Origin: SAR86 cluster bacterium | Lineage (GTDB): Bacteria; Pseudomonadota; Gammaproteobacteria; Pseudomonadales; Azotimanducaceae | Direction of reading: 5' to 3' | NCBI GenBank assembly: GCA_013204195.1 | Contig: JABMOJ010000326.1 | Coordinates: forward strand, 1 to 8,090 | DNA length: 8,090 nucleotides | Shown here: positions 6,245 to 8,090 of the stretch, piece after piece | Layout: every line of letters begins with the position of its first letter | How positions within the stretch are numbered: position 1 is the stretch's first letter | Made by a program: the position numbers and the translations under genes | Notes under the pieces: generated by a model | What the model was told of the DNA's origin: nothing | What the model saw: only the letters and a program-made list of their open reading frames with translations | Databases searched by the model: none

Positions 6245-8090
6245 CTAGAAGTTAGCTCTAAGTCCTATTTTGTACATTGGGCCATGATCTTGCGCTAAGA
6301 AGATCATCTCTGAGTGACGGACAAAAAGTCGTACAGGTTCATCAGTGACGTTGCGCGCTTCGGCAAATATCGTGATGTTATCGTTGAACTTGTACGAACC
6401 CGTAAGATCTACCTGACCGCGTGCTTCTAGGAAGATAGGGTTATTACTTCCCTCAACGCCCGCATAAGTTTCATCCCTGTAGTTCCAAGCGATAGTCGCC
6501 TGCCAAGTGTTGTCTTCGTAAAATCCAGCTAAGTTCGCCGAATCACCAAAACCAGGCAAAGCGAATTGCTCACCGAGCGAATATACATCTGCTTCTACAT
6601 CGCCACCAACAAAGGTCGCGTTGGCGTTGACACCAAAGCCAGTGGTACCGAATTGATGTTGAATCGCTAATTCCCAGCCATCAATGGTACCGCTTTTGCC
6701 GTTAGCTGGCTGAGTAATATCGATCAGTGCCAGAGGATCAGTGGCTTCGCCAACGATATTGAAGGGCGGGCAAACAAAGCCGCCACCAAAGCAAATACCG
6801 ATACCACCCGGTTGGCCTGCAGTGTTCCACCACAGCTCATTGAGCGTACCCGGTGCAGCATAGTCGTTTGGCGTATCGGCACGACGATTTCCGGCGGCGA
6901 GGTCCGCTCTCGCGGCATTTGCCAAATCACCAAAGAAGGGATCCGTCAGGGTGCCGTAAGTTTGTGTGTTTGTGCTGGTCGTTAAGAAACCTGAGATATC
7001 TTTACGGAAGTAACCGATAGCAATATAGCTTCCTTCCGCGTAGTAATTTTCATAGGCAATATCAAAGTTATTTGACTCTAAAGGCTCCAAATTAGGGTTA
7101 CCCGAGTTTGCCTGCGCATTTTCACCAAATTGACGTGTCGTGAACGCTAACACGGACCGCAAATCATTAATGCCAGCCCGAGCAATAGTCTTGCTGGCTG
7201 AGGCGCGCACAACACCAGTTTCACTCACACCCAAACTTAAGCTCAAATTAGGCAGCACATAAGAATTCGTCGCCGAAATAGGCACAGGCACTTCACCCTC
7301 ATACAGCACATCAAATCTATCTACTGACCAAGATATCGCACTAGCGATTTGGCTTAAGGCAGTGGAGGTCGTTTTCGCATCCTCATAACGTAAACCTGCT
7401 GACACATTGAGCGGCATACCATTCAGTTCGCTTTCGAAATAAAACTGCGCATAAACCGCTGTCAATTCCTCGTCAACTTTACCATCAACCTCGGTAGGCC
7501 CTGCGTTCAGTAGACACCGGTCGTCACCACGTTCACCTGTTGCCAGATCGGTAAATCCCGTACCCGCCGCATCACTGACGATCTCGCAGTTGGCATAGTT
7601 AACATTCCAAAAATCAGTCAAGCCAGGACCGAATCCCGCTCGCGAAAACGCCGCGGCGGCGGCAGGCACGTCAATGGCCAGATAATAGTTTTCTGGGTTA
7701 GTGCTGCCTTCGTCCATGAAGCCCGCTAGCGATGTTTTAGTAAAGATCGCGTCATCAAACTGGCCATAATTCAGGACTGTTGCAGTACCGTCGTTACCCG
7801 CACCCTGAACAATGAAGTTGCTTGCTCGAGTATCTCGAATTTCCTGCTCCATTCTAGAAATACCAAATTCAATGGACTTCAAGGAATCGCTAAACAGTCC
7901 ATCCAGGTTTTCCCACTTACCATCTACCTGGAACTGTTGAAGTTCATTGCGTTTTCTCTGGAGATTGAACGTACCGTTTGTCGAGCCTAAATCCGCCGGC
8001 TCAATTTCATCGTAACCCGCAATAATGCTACCTGTGTTATCAATATTAACCACGTCATAGTCGTATGTAGGTATGCCTGAAGGCCTGAAG
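6245..8090 (-). CDS. TonB-dependent outer-membrane receptor, C-terminal beta-barrel (5' end outside the window)
   Basis: The frame stays open to the window edge, reading FRPSGIPTYDYDVV before the GTG at 8053, so that codon is internal and the gene is partial. About 614 residues are visible: most of the 22-strand barrel with large extracellular loops. The plug domain, TonB box and signal peptide must lie beyond 8090. Recognisable stretches are AVYAQFYFES and NVSAGLRYED (about 7390-7470), ASKTIARAGINDLR (about 7160-7205), SGNPNLEPLESNNFDIAYE (about 7050-7110) and a C terminus IGLRANF ending in the Phe expected for outer-membrane barrels. The style resembles the Xanthomonas/Caulobacter-type receptors common in polysaccharide uptake loci. 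Two Cys pairs occur in likely surface loops: one pair near 7515 and 7585, and CFGGGFVC at 6770-6793. Import of beta-glucan oligosaccharides is inferred from the neighbours. It ends in a terminator hairpin. Confidence 0.92.
   Translation of the reverse strand, partial: FRPSGIPTYDYDVVNIDNTGSIIAGYDEIEPADLGSTNGTFNLQRKRNELQQFQVDGKWENLDGLFSDSLKSIEFGISRMEQEIRDTRASNFIVQGAGNDGTATVLNYGQFDDAIFTKTSLAGFMDEGSTNPENYYLAIDVPAAAAAFSRAGFGPGLTDFWNVNYANCEIVSDAAGTGFTDLATGERGDDRCLLNAGPTEVDGKVDEELTAVYAQFYFESELNGMPLNVSAGLRYEDAKTTSTALSQIASAISWSVDRFDVLYEGEVPVPISATNSYVLPNLSLSLGVSETGVVRASASKTIARAGINDLRSVLAFTTRQFGENAQANSGNPNLEPLESNNFDIAYENYYAEGSYIAIGYFRKDISGFLTTSTNTQTYGTLTDPFFGDLANAARADLAAGNRRADTPNDYAAPGTLNELWWNTAGQPGGIGICFGGGFVCPPFNIVGEATDPLALIDITQPANGKSGTIDGWELAIQHQFGTTGFGVNANATFVGGDVEADVYSLGEQFALPGFGDSANLAGFYEDNTWQATIAWNYRDETYAGVEGSNNPIFLEARGQVDLTGSYKFNDNITIFAEARNVTDEPVRLFVRHSEMIFLAQDHGPMYKIGLRANF

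Overview
The window looks like part of a beta-glucan (probably laminarin, beta-1,3-glucan) utilisation locus from a Gram-negative, probably marine gammaproteobacterium. The evidence is a TonB-dependent outer-membrane receptor, a lipoprotein GH16 endoglucanase, a Sec-exported CBM9-like protein, and a very large cytoplasmic glycoside phosphorylase of the GH94/GH149/GH161 type. The taxonomic guess rests on gene style and locus type only, with no marker gene to confirm it.

Layout. Positions 1-85 hold a 17-bp tandem repeat that is cut by the left window edge. Positions 86-778 hold no gene I can support; a short dyad at 392-406 is the only structure I would point to. Two genes follow on the + strand: the phosphorylase (779-4348) and, 60 nt after its stop, the CBM9-like exported protein (start taken as 4409, ending 5173). 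These converge on two - strand genes: the GH16 lipoprotein (6081 down to 5224) and the TonB-dependent receptor (8090 down to 6245, its N-terminal part lying outside the window). The receptor transcript is followed by two consecutive hairpins, the second with a U-run like an intrinsic terminator, so GH16 either has its own promoter in a gap of about 65 nt or is expressed by partial read-through.

How the genes could work together (inference from families). The GH16 lipoprotein cuts polymeric beta-glucan at the cell surface. The receptor imports oligosaccharides across the outer membrane. The CBM9-like protein may bind sugar in the periplasm. The phosphorylase, which lacks a signal peptide, splits beta-glucan oligosaccharides in the cytoplasm with phosphate to give glucose 1-phosphate, saving ATP. 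No inner-membrane transporter, regulator or exo-glucosidase is visible here.

Points deserving a second look are the GH149-like phosphorylase itself, its ambiguous start with a twin TCACCGGTGA palindrome 63 bp apart, the phosphorylase/CBM9 pairing, and the hairpin pair between receptor and GH16. I see no mobile element, CRISPR array or RNA gene.
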